37,369 nucleotides of DNA from Sphingopyxis sp. H053 (GCF_001468225.1 NZ_LNRU01000021.1:1-37369); one strand, 5' to 3'; shown: positions 1 to 8,547, counted from the stretch's first letter. Numbers and translations are program-made. The notes: generated by a model not told the origin, from the sequence alone.

Positions 1-318
1 GGCGGGGCGGGAGAGGGCGATATTTCTTGTCATAGTGAAGGACGAACGAGCCACCTGCCGAAAATGCTGCTCGGGCAATGTGATTTCCGGGATGAGCCGT
101 GGCTGCCGAACGGCGCGGCGAGGATTCAGGTGCAGCTGGTCGTGCAGCGACACCATTTTTGCGATCGGGCGGACCGGTGCAACCGATCGCCCGGCCGGTT
201 CCGCGAGCGCGCATTTCCAAGGGCATGCGCTTCAATATGACAGGGATTTTGCGTTTTGGTGTCGCGCGGGTCACCAATTCGTCATTCCGGCGCAATCTCG
301 GCGTGATCAAAGCCGCGC
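1..318. other. Unassigned 5' stretch
   Basis: I can support no gene here. Two frames are open for 80-100 codons, but their products are Arg/Ser/Cys-rich, show no family motif and lack GC-rich third positions, so they look like chance frames. An 8-bp inverted repeat (161-168 with 183-190, GCGATCGG) is preceded, not followed, by a T-run on the plus strand, so it does not read as a terminator. The stretch could hold the end of a gene cut by the window edge plus the promoter of the ATP-grasp gene. Confidence 0.4.
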
Positions 319-1347
319 ATGAAAACCAGCAACCTTGCCCCGACCCGGCTGCCGAACCATTTGCGCGAAACGCAGCGGCTTCTCTTCATCGCCAAACATG
401 CGCGCTGGACCGGCGGACTGCATGCCGATGACGGCAATCACGCGCCCTACCACCGCGAAATGCGCGAAACGCTCGAGGGGATCGGCATCGAACTGCTGAT
501 CGCCGACAGCTATGCCGCGCTGTTCGACCGGCCCGCCGCCGACTTCGTCTTCCCGCTGCTCAATCGCGGCGGCTTCTTTAATTCGGAAATGCTGCTGCCC
601 TTGCTCTGCAACCAGCACGGCCTGCCGTACCTTGGCGCCTCGCCGATCGTGCGCGGGCTGTCCGACGACAAGCATCTGACCAAGCTCGAGGCCGCGGCGC
701 GCGGCGTGCCGACCGCGCCCTGGGTGCTGTTCCGCCGCGGTGCGCCCGTCGACGTGTCGCGCTGCCCGCCGGCGCGGCGCTGGGTGATCAAGCCGAACAA
801 CAGCTCCGCGTCGTGGGGCGTTCGCGACGCGCACGACCGCGTTCAACTTGCGCAGGCGGTCGCCGAAATCCACGCGCTCGACCATGATGCGCTCGTCGAA
901 CCCTTTATCGACGGCAGCGACATCGAAGTGCCCGTGATCACGCTCGATGGCGAACCCGCGATGCTGCCGATGATGATTTTCGAGCAGGACGATCCGACGC
1001 AGCTGCGCACCTATCAGGAAAAGCGCGACCTCGTCGGCAGCGTCGGATATCGCATCAAGCGGTTCGACGATCCGGCGATCGCGGCGCAGATTATCGACTA
1101 TACAGAGCGAATGGCGGACATATTTCGTCCGTTCGATTATGGCCGGTTCGAGTTTCGCGTCGATCACACGACCGGCGATGTCCGGCTGCTCGAGGTCAAT
1201 CTCAACTGCAATCTCTGGTCCGAAAAACTGTTCTCGCGCTCGGCCGTCGCGGCGGGCTTCTCCCACGCGGCGCTGATCGAAACGATCGTCGCCGAAAGCA
1301 TGCTTCGCCAGATTGCGCCCGCCGCGGCGCGGCGGAACGCCGCATGA
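319..1347 (+). CDS. ATP-grasp ligase, D-Ala-D-Ala ligase-like
   Basis: A 342-aa cytosolic protein with the ATP-grasp fold, which joins a carboxylate to an amine or similar nucleophile through an acyl-phosphate. Visible signs are a substrate-side N-terminal domain (about 20-115), the ATP-binding lysine K158 in WVIKPNNSSASWGV, the EPFIDGSDIEV strand near 194, and the Mg-binding end RFEFRVD (276-282) with E292 and N294 in LEVNLN. These match the D-Ala-D-Ala ligase superfamily. The sequence is not a standard Ddl, and no mur or fts genes are near, so the substrate is unknown. Its TGA overlaps the next gene's ATG (ATGA), so the two are probably translationally coupled and act together. There is no clear ribosome site before 319, so a slightly later start is possible. 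Confidence 0.8.
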   Translation: MKTSNLAPTRLPNHLRETQRLLFIAKHARWTGGLHADDGNHAPYHREMRETLEGIGIELLIADSYAALFDRPAADFVFPLLNRGGFFNSEMLLPLLCNQHGLPYLGASPIVRGLSDDKHLTKLEAAARGVPTAPWVLFRRGAPVDVSRCPPARRWVIKPNNSSASWGVRDAHDRVQLAQAVAEIHALDHDALVEPFIDGSDIEVPVITLDGEPAMLPMMIFEQDDPTQLRTYQEKRDLVGSVGYRIKRFDDPAIAAQIIDYTERMADIFRPFDYGRFEFRVDHTTGDVRLLEVNLNCNLWSEKLFSRSAVAAGFSHAALIETIVAESMLRQIAPAAARRNAA

Positions 1348-2204
1348 GCGGTTCGATCCTGATCCTCGCCGGCCGCCGCCCCGGGGCGGTCGATGCGCTC
1401 GCCGAGGCATATGGCGTCGGCGACAAATGCTTTGTGCCGGTCGCCGGCCGGCCGATGATCGCGCATGTCCTGGAAAGTGCGGCCGACAGCAATGCGCGGC
1501 AGGTGTTCGTTTCGACGCATCATGCGGCGCTGCTCGCTGAATTGAACGACCCGGTGGTCGACCTGCTCGGCGACCGGCTGATCGTCGTTCCCGCGGCCGA
1601 TAATCTGGCGGATTCGGTTCTCGCGGTCGCGGGCATGGCCAGCTTCCCGCTGCTCGTCACGACCGCCGACAATTGCCTGCTGACCCCCGCGACGATCGCC
1701 GAGATCGAAGCCGAGGCGACGCGGCTCGGCGCCGATGCCGGGGTCGCACTGGCGCGGCGTGAGGATGTGCTGGCGGTCCATCCCGAAGGCCAGCGGCGTT
1801 TTTACGAGTTTTCCGACGTCGCGGTATCGAACTGCAACGCTTATTGGCTCGGCCATCCGAACGCGCTCCGCGCCGCAGAGGCGTTTCGCGGCGGCGGGCA
1901 GTTCATCAAGAAGCCGTTTCGCGTGATGCAGGCATTCGGCCTGATCAACCTGCTCCGTTTCCGCTTCGGGCTCGGTCCGATCCACCGCATCTTCCAGCGG
2001 ATTTCGCGCCATCTGGACGTCGAAATCGCCCCGCTGCTGGTGAGCAACGGGGCGACGGCGATCGATGTCGATAATGAAAGGTCGCTGCGCGTGACCGAGG
2101 CGTTGATGAAGCGCCCCGATATCGTCAATCCGCGACCCAGTTCCCGTGAAAGCCGGGGGGAACCCGGTGCGGCAGGTGCACAACAGCTTGCGGTGACCCG
2201 CTAA
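1344..2204 (+). CDS. MobA-like nucleotidyltransferase family protein
   Basis: A 286-aa protein with the NTP-transferase (MobA/RfbA-like) fold, which transfers a nucleoside monophosphate from an NTP to a phosphate or other acceptor. The nucleotide loop is at the N-terminus (LILAGRRPGAVDALAE, residues 6-21), followed by K28 and VPVAGRPM. The metal-site aspartate is D109 in TTADN, and a later acidic motif AIDVDNE lies at 239-245. The start overlaps the stop of the ATP-grasp gene, so the two form one unit. The recognisable domain ends near residue 257 (EALMKR). The last 26 or so residues are read from the strand opposite the oxygenase C-terminus and look like accidental extension. The acceptor substrate is unknown. 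Confidence 0.78.
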   Translation: MSGSILILAGRRPGAVDALAEAYGVGDKCFVPVAGRPMIAHVLESAADSNARQVFVSTHHAALLAELNDPVVDLLGDRLIVVPAADNLADSVLAVAGMASFPLLVTTADNCLLTPATIAEIEAEATRLGADAGVALARREDVLAVHPEGQRRFYEFSDVAVSNCNAYWLGHPNALRAAEAFRGGGQFIKKPFRVMQAFGLINLLRFRFGLGPIHRIFQRISRHLDVEIAPLLVSNGATAIDVDNERSLRVTEALMKRPDIVNPRPSSRESRGEPGAAGAQQLAVTR

Positions 2205-3567
2205 AGTCGTCGGCGTTGAGGATGACGAGCGCGGTCGTCTCGTCATTCATGTTTACGACCAGCCCGATCAGCCAACCGTCGTCCTCGGCGCCGCTTTCGC
2301 TGCGCGGGACGAAGACGAACTCGCCCGGATGCCGGCCGGGGCCGAAATCGTGGATGGCGGTCGTGCCCTTGTCCAAGTCGTGCTTGAACAGCCGCGTGTC
2401 GGCGAGCGCCCATTCGGCCGATTTCCCATCGGGGATCGCGATCGTATAGGCGTAGCGATAGGGCTTCGTCGTCAACCGTTCGTCATAGCGCGGGAATTCC
2501 TGCGCATGGTCGTGGATGACGGTGCGGGTGGTCGTTCCGGCGACCGGATCGATCGTCCAGCGTTCCATCCGCGACTTTTCGCTGTCGGGGCCACGTTTCG
2601 AAATCGCGAACATCGTCTCATGCGCGACGACGTCGACGATCACCTTGCCGTCACCGGTTTCATAGGCGTTGGCGGGGTGGAAGACATAGCAGGGCTCGAC
2701 CGGCACCCAGATGACGCTGTCGCCGCTGCCTTTCCTGGGGAGGAGGCCGACGCGCGCCCGATGATTATCGTTCCACGCATAGGGGAAGCGATAGCCGCCG
2801 AGCAGCATCTTCATCGAGAAAGTGACGGGCAGGTCGAAGACGAGCACGTAATTCCGGGTGATCGCACAGTCATGGATCGACGGGCCGTCGCTGACCGCAA
2901 TCGCTTCCTCGCGAATGACATGGGCGTCCTTGTCGAGCACGACGTGCCAGACCTTGTTCGGTTCGTCGCCGCGATAGGTGATCGCGTGCATTTCGTCGGT
3001 GAGCGGGTCGTGATGCGGATGCGCCGTATAGGCGCCGGCCAATGTACCATCGAACGGGTTATGTGCGATCGTGTTCAGTTCATAGCCGAGCTCGACGGGC
3101 TTGCCGCCGGCTTCGACGATGGCGAAGGTGCGGCCCGCAAGGCCGACGACATTGGTGTTCGGCGCGTCGTTACCGTCGGCGCGCGGGCCGGGGGGCAGTT
3201 CCTCGCCGAGCACTTCGCAGGCTTCTGCGCCGCGGACCCAGCGATTGCGATACCAGTCGGCCTTGCCGCCTTCGATGCGGATGCCGTGGACCATGCCGGC
3301 GCCGGTGAACCAGTGGTAGCTGGCGGGATCGGGGGCGGCCGCCGGGTTCGGCCCGTTGCGCAGGTAACGGCCGGTCAGCGCGGCGGGGATCTCGCCCTCG
3401 ACGCGCAATTGCTCCAGCGTGACCTCCTCGGTCATCGGCTTGTGGATGCCCGTCAGGAACGGGTGCGCGTCGGTGGGGCGGGGCAGGCGCTTGCGGTTGA
3501 AGTCGGCAACCTTGCCGATGCCTTTCACGACCGCACCGCGGATCAGGGTTTCGACGTTGCTTGCCAT
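2125..3567 (-). CDS. Carotenoid oxygenase family dioxygenase (carotenoid or lignostilbene cleavage)
   Basis: A 480-aa non-haem iron dioxygenase of the carotenoid-cleavage/lignostilbene family, which splits a C=C bond with O2 to give two carbonyl products. All four iron-binding histidines can be placed: H183 (TAHPHHDP), H232 (SIHDCAI), H297 (VFHPANAYE) and H474 (PGFHGNW at the C-terminus). The family segment GAGMVHGI and the RNRWVRG strand are near residues 89-113. Length is normal for bacterial members. A good ribosome site, AAGGAG, lies 8 bp before the ATG, and a near-consensus promoter lies about 75 bp further up. The gene is divergent from a TetR regulator whose likely operators flank that promoter. 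Whether the substrate is a carotenoid, an apocarotenoid or a lignin-derived stilbene cannot be read from sequence. The 3' end overlaps the convergent nucleotidyltransferase by 80 bp. Confidence 0.92.
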   Translation of the reverse strand: MASNVETLIRGAVVKGIGKVADFNRKRLPRPTDAHPFLTGIHKPMTEEVTLEQLRVEGEIPAALTGRYLRNGPNPAAAPDPASYHWFTGAGMVHGIRIEGGKADWYRNRWVRGAEACEVLGEELPPGPRADGNDAPNTNVVGLAGRTFAIVEAGGKPVELGYELNTIAHNPFDGTLAGAYTAHPHHDPLTDEMHAITYRGDEPNKVWHVVLDKDAHVIREEAIAVSDGPSIHDCAITRNYVLVFDLPVTFSMKMLLGGYRFPYAWNDNHRARVGLLPRKGSGDSVIWVPVEPCYVFHPANAYETGDGKVIVDVVAHETMFAISKRGPDSEKSRMERWTIDPVAGTTTRTVIHDHAQEFPRYDERLTTKPYRYAYTIAIPDGKSAEWALADTRLFKHDLDKGTTAIHDFGPGRHPGEFVFVPRSESGAEDDGWLIGLVVNMNDETTALVILNADDFSGSPQAVVHLPHRVPPGFHGNWVAD

Positions 3568-3633
3568 GATATTGCTCCTTACGGATGTTGGAGAAGCGCC
3601 GCGGGGCGGGGGGCTTGTGCGGACGACTCGATA

Positions 3634-3681
3634 TGTTTACAGTGACAACATTATGGCAAGCAAAGATAACAGTGTCAACAT
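3634..3681. promoter_or_regulatory. Probable TetR operator boxes (direct repeat ACAGTGNCAACAT)
   Basis: The 13-bp box ACAGTGNCAACAT occurs at 3639-3651 and again at 3669-3681, 30 bp apart, about three helical turns. The first box sits in an imperfect palindrome TGTTTACAGTGACAACA (3634-3650). One box overlaps the -35 of the oxygenase promoter and the other lies at and just downstream of its -10, a layout suited to repression by the adjacent TetR protein. The second box falls inside the first codons of tetR. Confidence 0.6.
3650..3678 (-). promoter_or_regulatory. Sigma70-type promoter of the carotenoid oxygenase gene
   Basis: On the minus strand TTGACA (3678-3673) is followed after exactly 17 bp by CATAAT (3655-3650), a perfect -35 and a 5-of-6 match to the -10. 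Transcription would start near 3643 and leave a leader of about 75 nt to the oxygenase ATG at 3567. The -10 box coincides with the start codon of the divergent tetR gene. Confidence 0.75.
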
Positions 3682-4258
3682 AAAAAGCGACGGCGCGAAG
3701 GCGGCGGGCGCTTATCATCATGGCGACCTGCGCGCGGCGGTGATCGCGGCGGGGCTGAAGCGGCTGGAGCAAGGCGACGGCGCCGAACTCGGGCTGCGCG
3801 CGCTGGCGCGCGACGTCGGGGTGAGCGCGACCGCGCTGTACCGGCATTTCCCCGACAAGGAGGCGCTGCTTGACGCGCTCGCCGACGAAGGGCTGCGGCG
3901 GCTCGGCGCGCTGCAGGCGCAGGCGTGGCTGAAGGCGGGCGGCGCGGTTGCGGGGTTCAAGGCGACGGGTATCGCTTATGTCCGCTTCGCGCACGACGAG
4001 CCGGCGCTGTTCCGGCTGAGCTTCACGCGCCAGATGTCCGAGCGCAAGGAGGGCGGCGATGGCGGCGAAGTTGCCTATAATCTGCTCCGCGCCGGGGTCG
4101 GCGAGGCGCTTCCCGGCGCCCGAGACCCCGATACCGCGGCGCTCCATGCGTGGGCACTGGTGCATGGCCTCGCGATGCTGATCCTCGACCGGCGCATCGA
4201 ATGGGACGAGGCGAAGGTCGCCGAAGTGGTCGGGCTGACCTTTGGCGGGGTCGGCTGA
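3653..4258 (+). CDS. TetR/AcrR family transcriptional regulator
   Basis: A 201-aa one-component regulator. The N-terminal helix-turn-helix covers about residues 20-85 (YHHGDLRAAVIAAG to ALYRHFPDKEALLDALA). The C-terminal ligand/dimer half has the ARFAH-type pattern of the WHG-like TetR C-domain (YVRFAHDEPALFRLSF). The chosen ATG at 3653 is the only start in frame close to the HTH. It has no evident Shine-Dalgarno sequence and overlaps the -10 box of the divergent oxygenase gene, so a short or leaderless transcript is possible. Its position and the duplicated box between the genes suggest that it represses the oxygenase gene, probably itself too, until a hydrophobic ligand binds. Target and ligand are inferences. 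Confidence 0.88.
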   Translation: MASKDNSVNIKSDGAKAAGAYHHGDLRAAVIAAGLKRLEQGDGAELGLRALARDVGVSATALYRHFPDKEALLDALADEGLRRLGALQAQAWLKAGGAVAGFKATGIAYVRFAHDEPALFRLSFTRQMSERKEGGDGGEVAYNLLRAGVGEALPGARDPDTAALHAWALVHGLAMLILDRRIEWDEAKVAEVVGLTFGGVG

Positions 4259-4347
4259 GGGCCGCCCGATCGTGTGGCGCGACCGGGGGGCAGACACAGC
4301 CGGCATAATTTAGCGGTTTCTTTTCCGGTTTTTGGTTATCTGGGCGC

Positions 4348-6132
4348 ATGACCCGGTCGCTGCCCCCCAGAGTCGAAGCGATCTTTTGGCTCCTGCTGAC
4401 CGCAACGGGATATTTCCTGCTGGCCAGCCTGTCGCTGTATGCGACCAAGGGAGCAGACAATATCGCTGCGGTGTGGCCGCCCAGCGGCTATTTTCTTGCC
4501 CTTCTCCTCCTCATGCCCGCGCGCTGGCGGATCGCGTCCTTCACTGGCATGGCGGCGTCCAGCATGGCCGCAAACATGCTCGGCGGCACGGCGTTCGCGA
4601 TGTCGGCCGCCTTCGTTCTCGCCAATGGCGTCGAGGCGGCCGTCGCGCTGTGGCTGTTGCGTCGGCGCGAACCCGGCGAACTATCCTTTACGGCGCCGCG
4701 CGATGTCGTGCGTTTCTGCGGCGCTGCGCTGGCTGCAAGTTTCGTTGGCGCGGGCATAGCGACACTGTCCGCCGGCACCGGCTTCGATTTTTTCCTGTCC
4801 TGGCTGACGACGGTCGCGCTCGGCATATTGATCGTCACCCCGCCGATTGTCATGCTCGCGCGGCTTATCGTGTCGAATGCGTTCAGCAATGCGCCGGCCG
4901 GCATGAAAACCGAAGCGACGGCGATATTGACGGGTGCCGCCGCAATCACGGCTATCTGCTTTTCGCAATCGCAGTTTCCGGTCAATTTCCTGCCCTATGT
5001 GGCGGTCATTGTCGCATCCTACCGCCTCGGGCCGTTCGGCGCCGCCGCCGGCATATTGATTGTCACGATCATCGCTTCGTTGCTGACGGCGCAGGGTTTT
5101 GGCCCGATCGCGGCCATCGACGGTGAGCCGAAGGTCAAGATATTCTTCCTGCAATTCTACCTGCTGTCGATGCTGGTCGTCGCGCTGCCGCTCGCCGCGT
5201 TGCTCGTCGTGCAGCGGCGGCTTTCGAGGCGGCTCGAGCAGAGCAACCGCTGGCTGCTCCAGGCCGAGGCCGCGGCGCTGGTCGGGCATTGGCGCGTCGA
5301 CCTGGTCCATTGGACGATCACATGGTCGGATCAGAGCTATCGCATACACGGACTGGAACCCGGCATACCGGTCGACGTCGACTATAGCGTCAAACAATAT
5401 GTGGCCGAGGACCGGTTGGCGGTGCGCAAGATTTTGGCGGAGGCCGTGCGGACCGGCCAGCCTTTCGAATTTCAGGGACGGATATTGCGCGCCGACGGCA
5501 AGATCAGGCACGTCAAATCGCACGGCTCGATCGAAACGGGCCGGGGCGGCAAGGCGGCCGCTATTTTCGGCACCGTCCAGGACGTGACGGAAACGGTCGA
5601 AAATGCCCGCATTCTCGAGGCAGCGCGCAGCGCGGCCGAACGCGTCGCCAATACCGACATGCTCACCGGACTGCCCAATCGCCGCCACACGCTGGCGTCG
5701 CTCGAAAAGGCGCTCGCCGGCGCGCGCGACCATGGTGCGCCGCTTGCCGTCGCGATTTTCGATATCGACCATTTCAAGCGGATCAATGACGCGCATGGTC
5801 ATGCCGTCGGCGACGATGTGATCCGCCGCGTCGCCCAGCGCGCCAAGGCGGCGCTTCGCGACGCGGACATGCTCGGCCGCATCGGCGGCGAGGAGTTCGT
5901 CTGCATCCTCCAGCGGTCGAGCGCGCAAGCTGCCGAAATCGTCGCCGAGCGCGTCCGCAAGGCGGTCGAGGCCGGAACCGCTGCCGAAGACGACCTCCCG
6001 AACGCGACGATCAGCGTCGGCTTGGCGGTCTATGACGGCGAAGCCGACGTCGAGGAACTGCTGCACCGTGCCGACAAGGCGCTCTATGTCGCCAAGCGCG
6101 AAGGGCGGAACCGGCTGCGCAGCGCGGCCTAG
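4348..6132 (+). CDS. Diguanylate cyclase with MASE1 and PAS sensor domains
   Basis: A 594-aa inner-membrane protein that should make cyclic di-GMP from two GTP. Residues about 10-290 form a MASE1 membrane sensor with some eight hydrophobic helices and the family hallmark AAVWPPSGYFLAL (40-52). A PAS_3-type domain follows at about 305-415 (WSDQSYRIHGLEPG, then FQGRILRADGKIRHV). The GGDEF domain covers about 430-590: DMLTGLPNRR, FDIDHFKRIND, and the active-site GGEEF at 513-517. The inhibitory I-site RxxD is present as RDAD (504-507), five residues before GGEEF, so product feedback inhibition is expected. There is no EAL domain. It stands alone after tetR with no operon partner, and its signal is unknown. 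Confidence 0.93.
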   Translation: MTRSLPPRVEAIFWLLLTATGYFLLASLSLYATKGADNIAAVWPPSGYFLALLLLMPARWRIASFTGMAASSMAANMLGGTAFAMSAAFVLANGVEAAVALWLLRRREPGELSFTAPRDVVRFCGAALAASFVGAGIATLSAGTGFDFFLSWLTTVALGILIVTPPIVMLARLIVSNAFSNAPAGMKTEATAILTGAAAITAICFSQSQFPVNFLPYVAVIVASYRLGPFGAAAGILIVTIIASLLTAQGFGPIAAIDGEPKVKIFFLQFYLLSMLVVALPLAALLVVQRRLSRRLEQSNRWLLQAEAAALVGHWRVDLVHWTITWSDQSYRIHGLEPGIPVDVDYSVKQYVAEDRLAVRKILAEAVRTGQPFEFQGRILRADGKIRHVKSHGSIETGRGGKAAAIFGTVQDVTETVENARILEAARSAAERVANTDMLTGLPNRRHTLASLEKALAGARDHGAPLAVAIFDIDHFKRINDAHGHAVGDDVIRRVAQRAKAALRDADMLGRIGGEEFVCILQRSSAQAAEIVAERVRKAVEAGTAAEDDLPNATISVGLAVYDGEADVEELLHRADKALYVAKREGRNRLRSAA

Positions 6133-6274
6133 TATCGGGTTTCGAGCGAAGGGGCTGTTCCCCCGCACCGTTTGTCGGCGAACGCTGTTCGCGGCTGCCG
6201 AAATCAGGGCAAAATCCTTTGGAGATTCCAGCACTTCCTTGCTAGGCGCGTTCCATCCAAAATGCGGGGGCGGG

Positions 6275-7723
6275 ATGTTAAATTACAGAGCTTTTCGGAC
6301 GATTGCGGCTGTCTCAATCGTCGCTATGGTTTCAGGATGCGGAGGGGGTGGAAGCTCGAGCGGCGGGGGTGCTGTCACAGTCCCACCGACGCCCACCCCC
6401 ACTCCGACGCCAACTCCTACTCCCACGCCCACGCCAACCGGCTCGGTTTTCTCAGTGGGGGCCGGTGCAGCGATCATTGGTACTGTGACGTTCGATTCCA
6501 ACAAGAATGGCGTATTTGGCGACGTTATCCCGTCCGGTGATACCGTGTTCAGGGACGTGTATGTGTACTCCAACACATCCGGCCAGTTCGGTCCGGTGAC
6601 GATCGACGGTAACGACGGCAAAGAAGTGACGGTGAACCCGACCGAGGCAATGCGAGCCGTCGGCGTCGACATGCTCAGCGGATACTATCTCGCGTATCTC
6701 TCTGCTCCGAAAGGCGCGACCAACCTGTCTCCCGTCACGACGTTGCTCCGGTCCATCGACGATGATTTGGTGGCAGCGAACACCGGCCTGGGCCTGAGCG
6801 CTCGCGAGATATCGAGCTTTGCAGCAGTCGCCGCGATGTCGAGCAACAATGCCGACACCGCAGCGCTCGGGAGACGGGTCACAGCGTATAATCTCAAGCT
6901 TTCCGCCTTGGCTCCGCTGAGCCGACCATCTGATCAGGGCGTGCAACCCGATTCCAGCATTATTTTTGACACCTTTCAGGCAACAATCGGCGAACAGTTC
7001 CGATCGGGAAGAGTGGATCTGAATAACGCATCGGCGATCCGCTCGCTTCTCGAGCATATGCCTCTGACGACGAGGTTCGCTTCCCCGGATGCCCGTCGTG
7101 CCATTGCAGATCTCCTTGCGAGATATGGTTCCGCAGTAGACCAGTATTTGACCGAACCGCGGCGTGCAGCCGACGTTCAGCATGGTTATCGGCTTGTGGT
7201 GCTGCCCACGATCCTCGACGTCATCATGGGGCGCAATTCAACCGCCGATGCGGATTCAATTACAATTGAGTCGATGCTGACCTCGTTTCGCGAGTTCGCG
7301 GAGATCCCCGCCCCGAAAATCGAAACGCGGCCATATTCCTATTTGCCGGTATTGGTCTTGCACAGTCTTGTGGCTGTTACCGACTTGCGATCGATCGACC
7401 GCATCGCGTTAAGTGGAATTGTTACTCTTCGTGCGGATTGCTCGCTGGGCAATGGCAATAATTCCCCGCCCTTTTGCAATGATAGCGGGATATCGGGCAT
7501 TGGAATTGTCGGGGTCGACCGGAACGAGCTGAAGGTGACTTCGATCCGCGTACCAGACAAATTTTCAGGGCGGCTGAGCGTTTCTCTCGCGCCAAGTGGT
7601 GAAATCACGCTTCGACGGCTGAACGGGACGGTGGGGCTTGTCTGGTTCGAATATGATGTCGCCCATACTGGCGGACTGAAGGCTACCGGACGGACGTATG
7701 TTCGACTGGGCTTATCCAACTAG
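6275..7723 (+). CDS. Predicted lipoprotein with Pro-Thr linker, function unknown
   Basis: A 482-aa protein I do not recognise. It has a lipoprotein signal peptide with lipobox VSGC (C22), then a Gly/Ser stretch and nine Pro-Thr pairs (about residues 38-55), the usual stalk holding a domain away from the membrane. An EF-hand-like acidic segment FDSNKNGVFGD follows near residue 74, and NLSPVTTLL near 150, a pattern seen in several bacterial surface proteins. The rest has no known motif. The start at 6275 is chosen because it gives a clean lipoprotein signal; the open frame extends further upstream inside the preceding gene. Base composition is visibly more AT-rich and codon use less biased than in its neighbours, which suggests relaxed selection or transfer. 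Confidence 0.72.
   Translation: MLNYRAFRTIAAVSIVAMVSGCGGGGSSSGGGAVTVPPTPTPTPTPTPTPTPTPTGSVFSVGAGAAIIGTVTFDSNKNGVFGDVIPSGDTVFRDVYVYSNTSGQFGPVTIDGNDGKEVTVNPTEAMRAVGVDMLSGYYLAYLSAPKGATNLSPVTTLLRSIDDDLVAANTGLGLSAREISSFAAVAAMSSNNADTAALGRRVTAYNLKLSALAPLSRPSDQGVQPDSSIIFDTFQATIGEQFRSGRVDLNNASAIRSLLEHMPLTTRFASPDARRAIADLLARYGSAVDQYLTEPRRAADVQHGYRLVVLPTILDVIMGRNSTADADSITIESMLTSFREFAEIPAPKIETRPYSYLPVLVLHSLVAVTDLRSIDRIALSGIVTLRADCSLGNGNNSPPFCNDSGISGIGIVGVDRNELKVTSIRVPDKFSGRLSVSLAPSGEITLRRLNGTVGLVWFEYDVAHTGGLKATGRTYVRLGLSN
6386..6439 (+). repeat. Hexamer repeat encoding nine Pro-Thr pairs
   Basis: Nine tandem CCN-ACN units encode a (PT)9 linker right after the lipoprotein Gly/Ser tract. Third positions vary between units, so the amino-acid pattern is conserved more than the DNA. 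Unit gain or loss would change linker length but not the frame. Confidence 0.85.
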
Positions 7724-7797
7724 GTCGGTTATTCTCCGGCAACGGAGCTGTTGGTTCGCCTGCTTGTCATCGAACGCTGGGCAGTGGAGATCGCATC

Positions 7798-8466
7798 ATG
7801 GAATCGGACGAAGCAATGATGGCGCGGCGGATGCTGCTCATCGGCGCGATCGGGGCGTTCGCTTTGATCCACGCGCCGTGGGCGATGGCGAAGCTGCCGA
7901 AGAGTGGGGTGAAGGGGCTGATCGCGGGTGCGTCCGACGGCGCGCTCGACAAGCTCGCGGAACCGGGCGCCTTTTATCGCGATACCGCAGTGCGCATCCT
8001 GCTGCCGGGTGCCGGCGGAAAACTGGCGTCGAAACTCTTTGGCATGGGCGACAAGCTGGGGCTCACGAGCAATCTGACCAAAAGCCTGAACGACGCGGGC
8101 GGCAGGGCTGCGGGCGAGGCGAAGCCGGTGTTTCGCGCCGCGATCGACAATCTGCGCTGGACCGACGCGCCGGGGCTGGTGACGAAAAACGATGGAGCGA
8201 CGCGCTATCTGCAGACGAGCGCGGGCAGCATATTGTTCACCAAAGTGTCGCCGCTGATCGGATCGGCGTTGGAAAATGTCGGCGCCTATCGCCAGCTCGA
8301 CCAGCTGTCGAAGGGCAACCAGCTGATGGCCTCGGCCGGGCTGACGCGCGACGGGCTGACGCGGTCGGTGACCGAACAGGCGCTCAAAGGCATTTTTCAT
8401 TATATGGCAGGCGAGGAGGCGGCGCTGCGGCGTAATCCCGCGGCGTTGTTGAAGGGGGTGTTTTAG
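7798..8466 (+). CDS. DUF4197 family exported protein
   Basis: A 222-aa protein of the DUF4197 family, whose function is unknown. A signal peptide is visible: RRMLLIGAIGAFALIHAPWAMA, with probable cleavage after AMA near residue 31. The family core follows: KGLIAGASDGALDKLA, then DNLRWTDAPGLVTKNDGATRYL, and the conserved C-terminal block VTEQALKGIFHYMAGEEAAL ending in RRNPAALLKGVF. A GGAG sits about 10 bp before the ATG at 7798; internal methionines at residues 7 and 8 would give a more typical signal peptide. It stands alone between the lipoprotein and a small membrane protein. Confidence 0.88.
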   Translation: MESDEAMMARRMLLIGAIGAFALIHAPWAMAKLPKSGVKGLIAGASDGALDKLAEPGAFYRDTAVRILLPGAGGKLASKLFGMGDKLGLTSNLTKSLNDAGGRAAGEAKPVFRAAIDNLRWTDAPGLVTKNDGATRYLQTSAGSILFTKVSPLIGSALENVGAYRQLDQLSKGNQLMASAGLTRDGLTRSVTEQALKGIFHYMAGEEAALRRNPAALLKGVF

Positions 8467-8547
8467 GCGGCGACGGCTAACGACCGATTGCGGACACGTT
8501 CTAATTGCCATACGTCTTCGAGAACGACGTATAGGGTAATCTCAAGA

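Noticed and set aside
161..190. Inverted repeat as terminator
   Set aside because: The T-run is on the wrong side of the stem for plus-strand termination, and on the minus strand the stem is followed by A residues.
35..431. Two open frames at the left edge
   Set aside because: Unusual Cys/Arg/Ser content, no motif, and one runs into the ATP-grasp gene.
4681..6234. Antisense open frame of 517 codons opposite the diguanylate cyclase
   Set aside because: Shadow of the GC-rich coding strand; low-complexity Arg/Asp/Gln product and no ribosome site.
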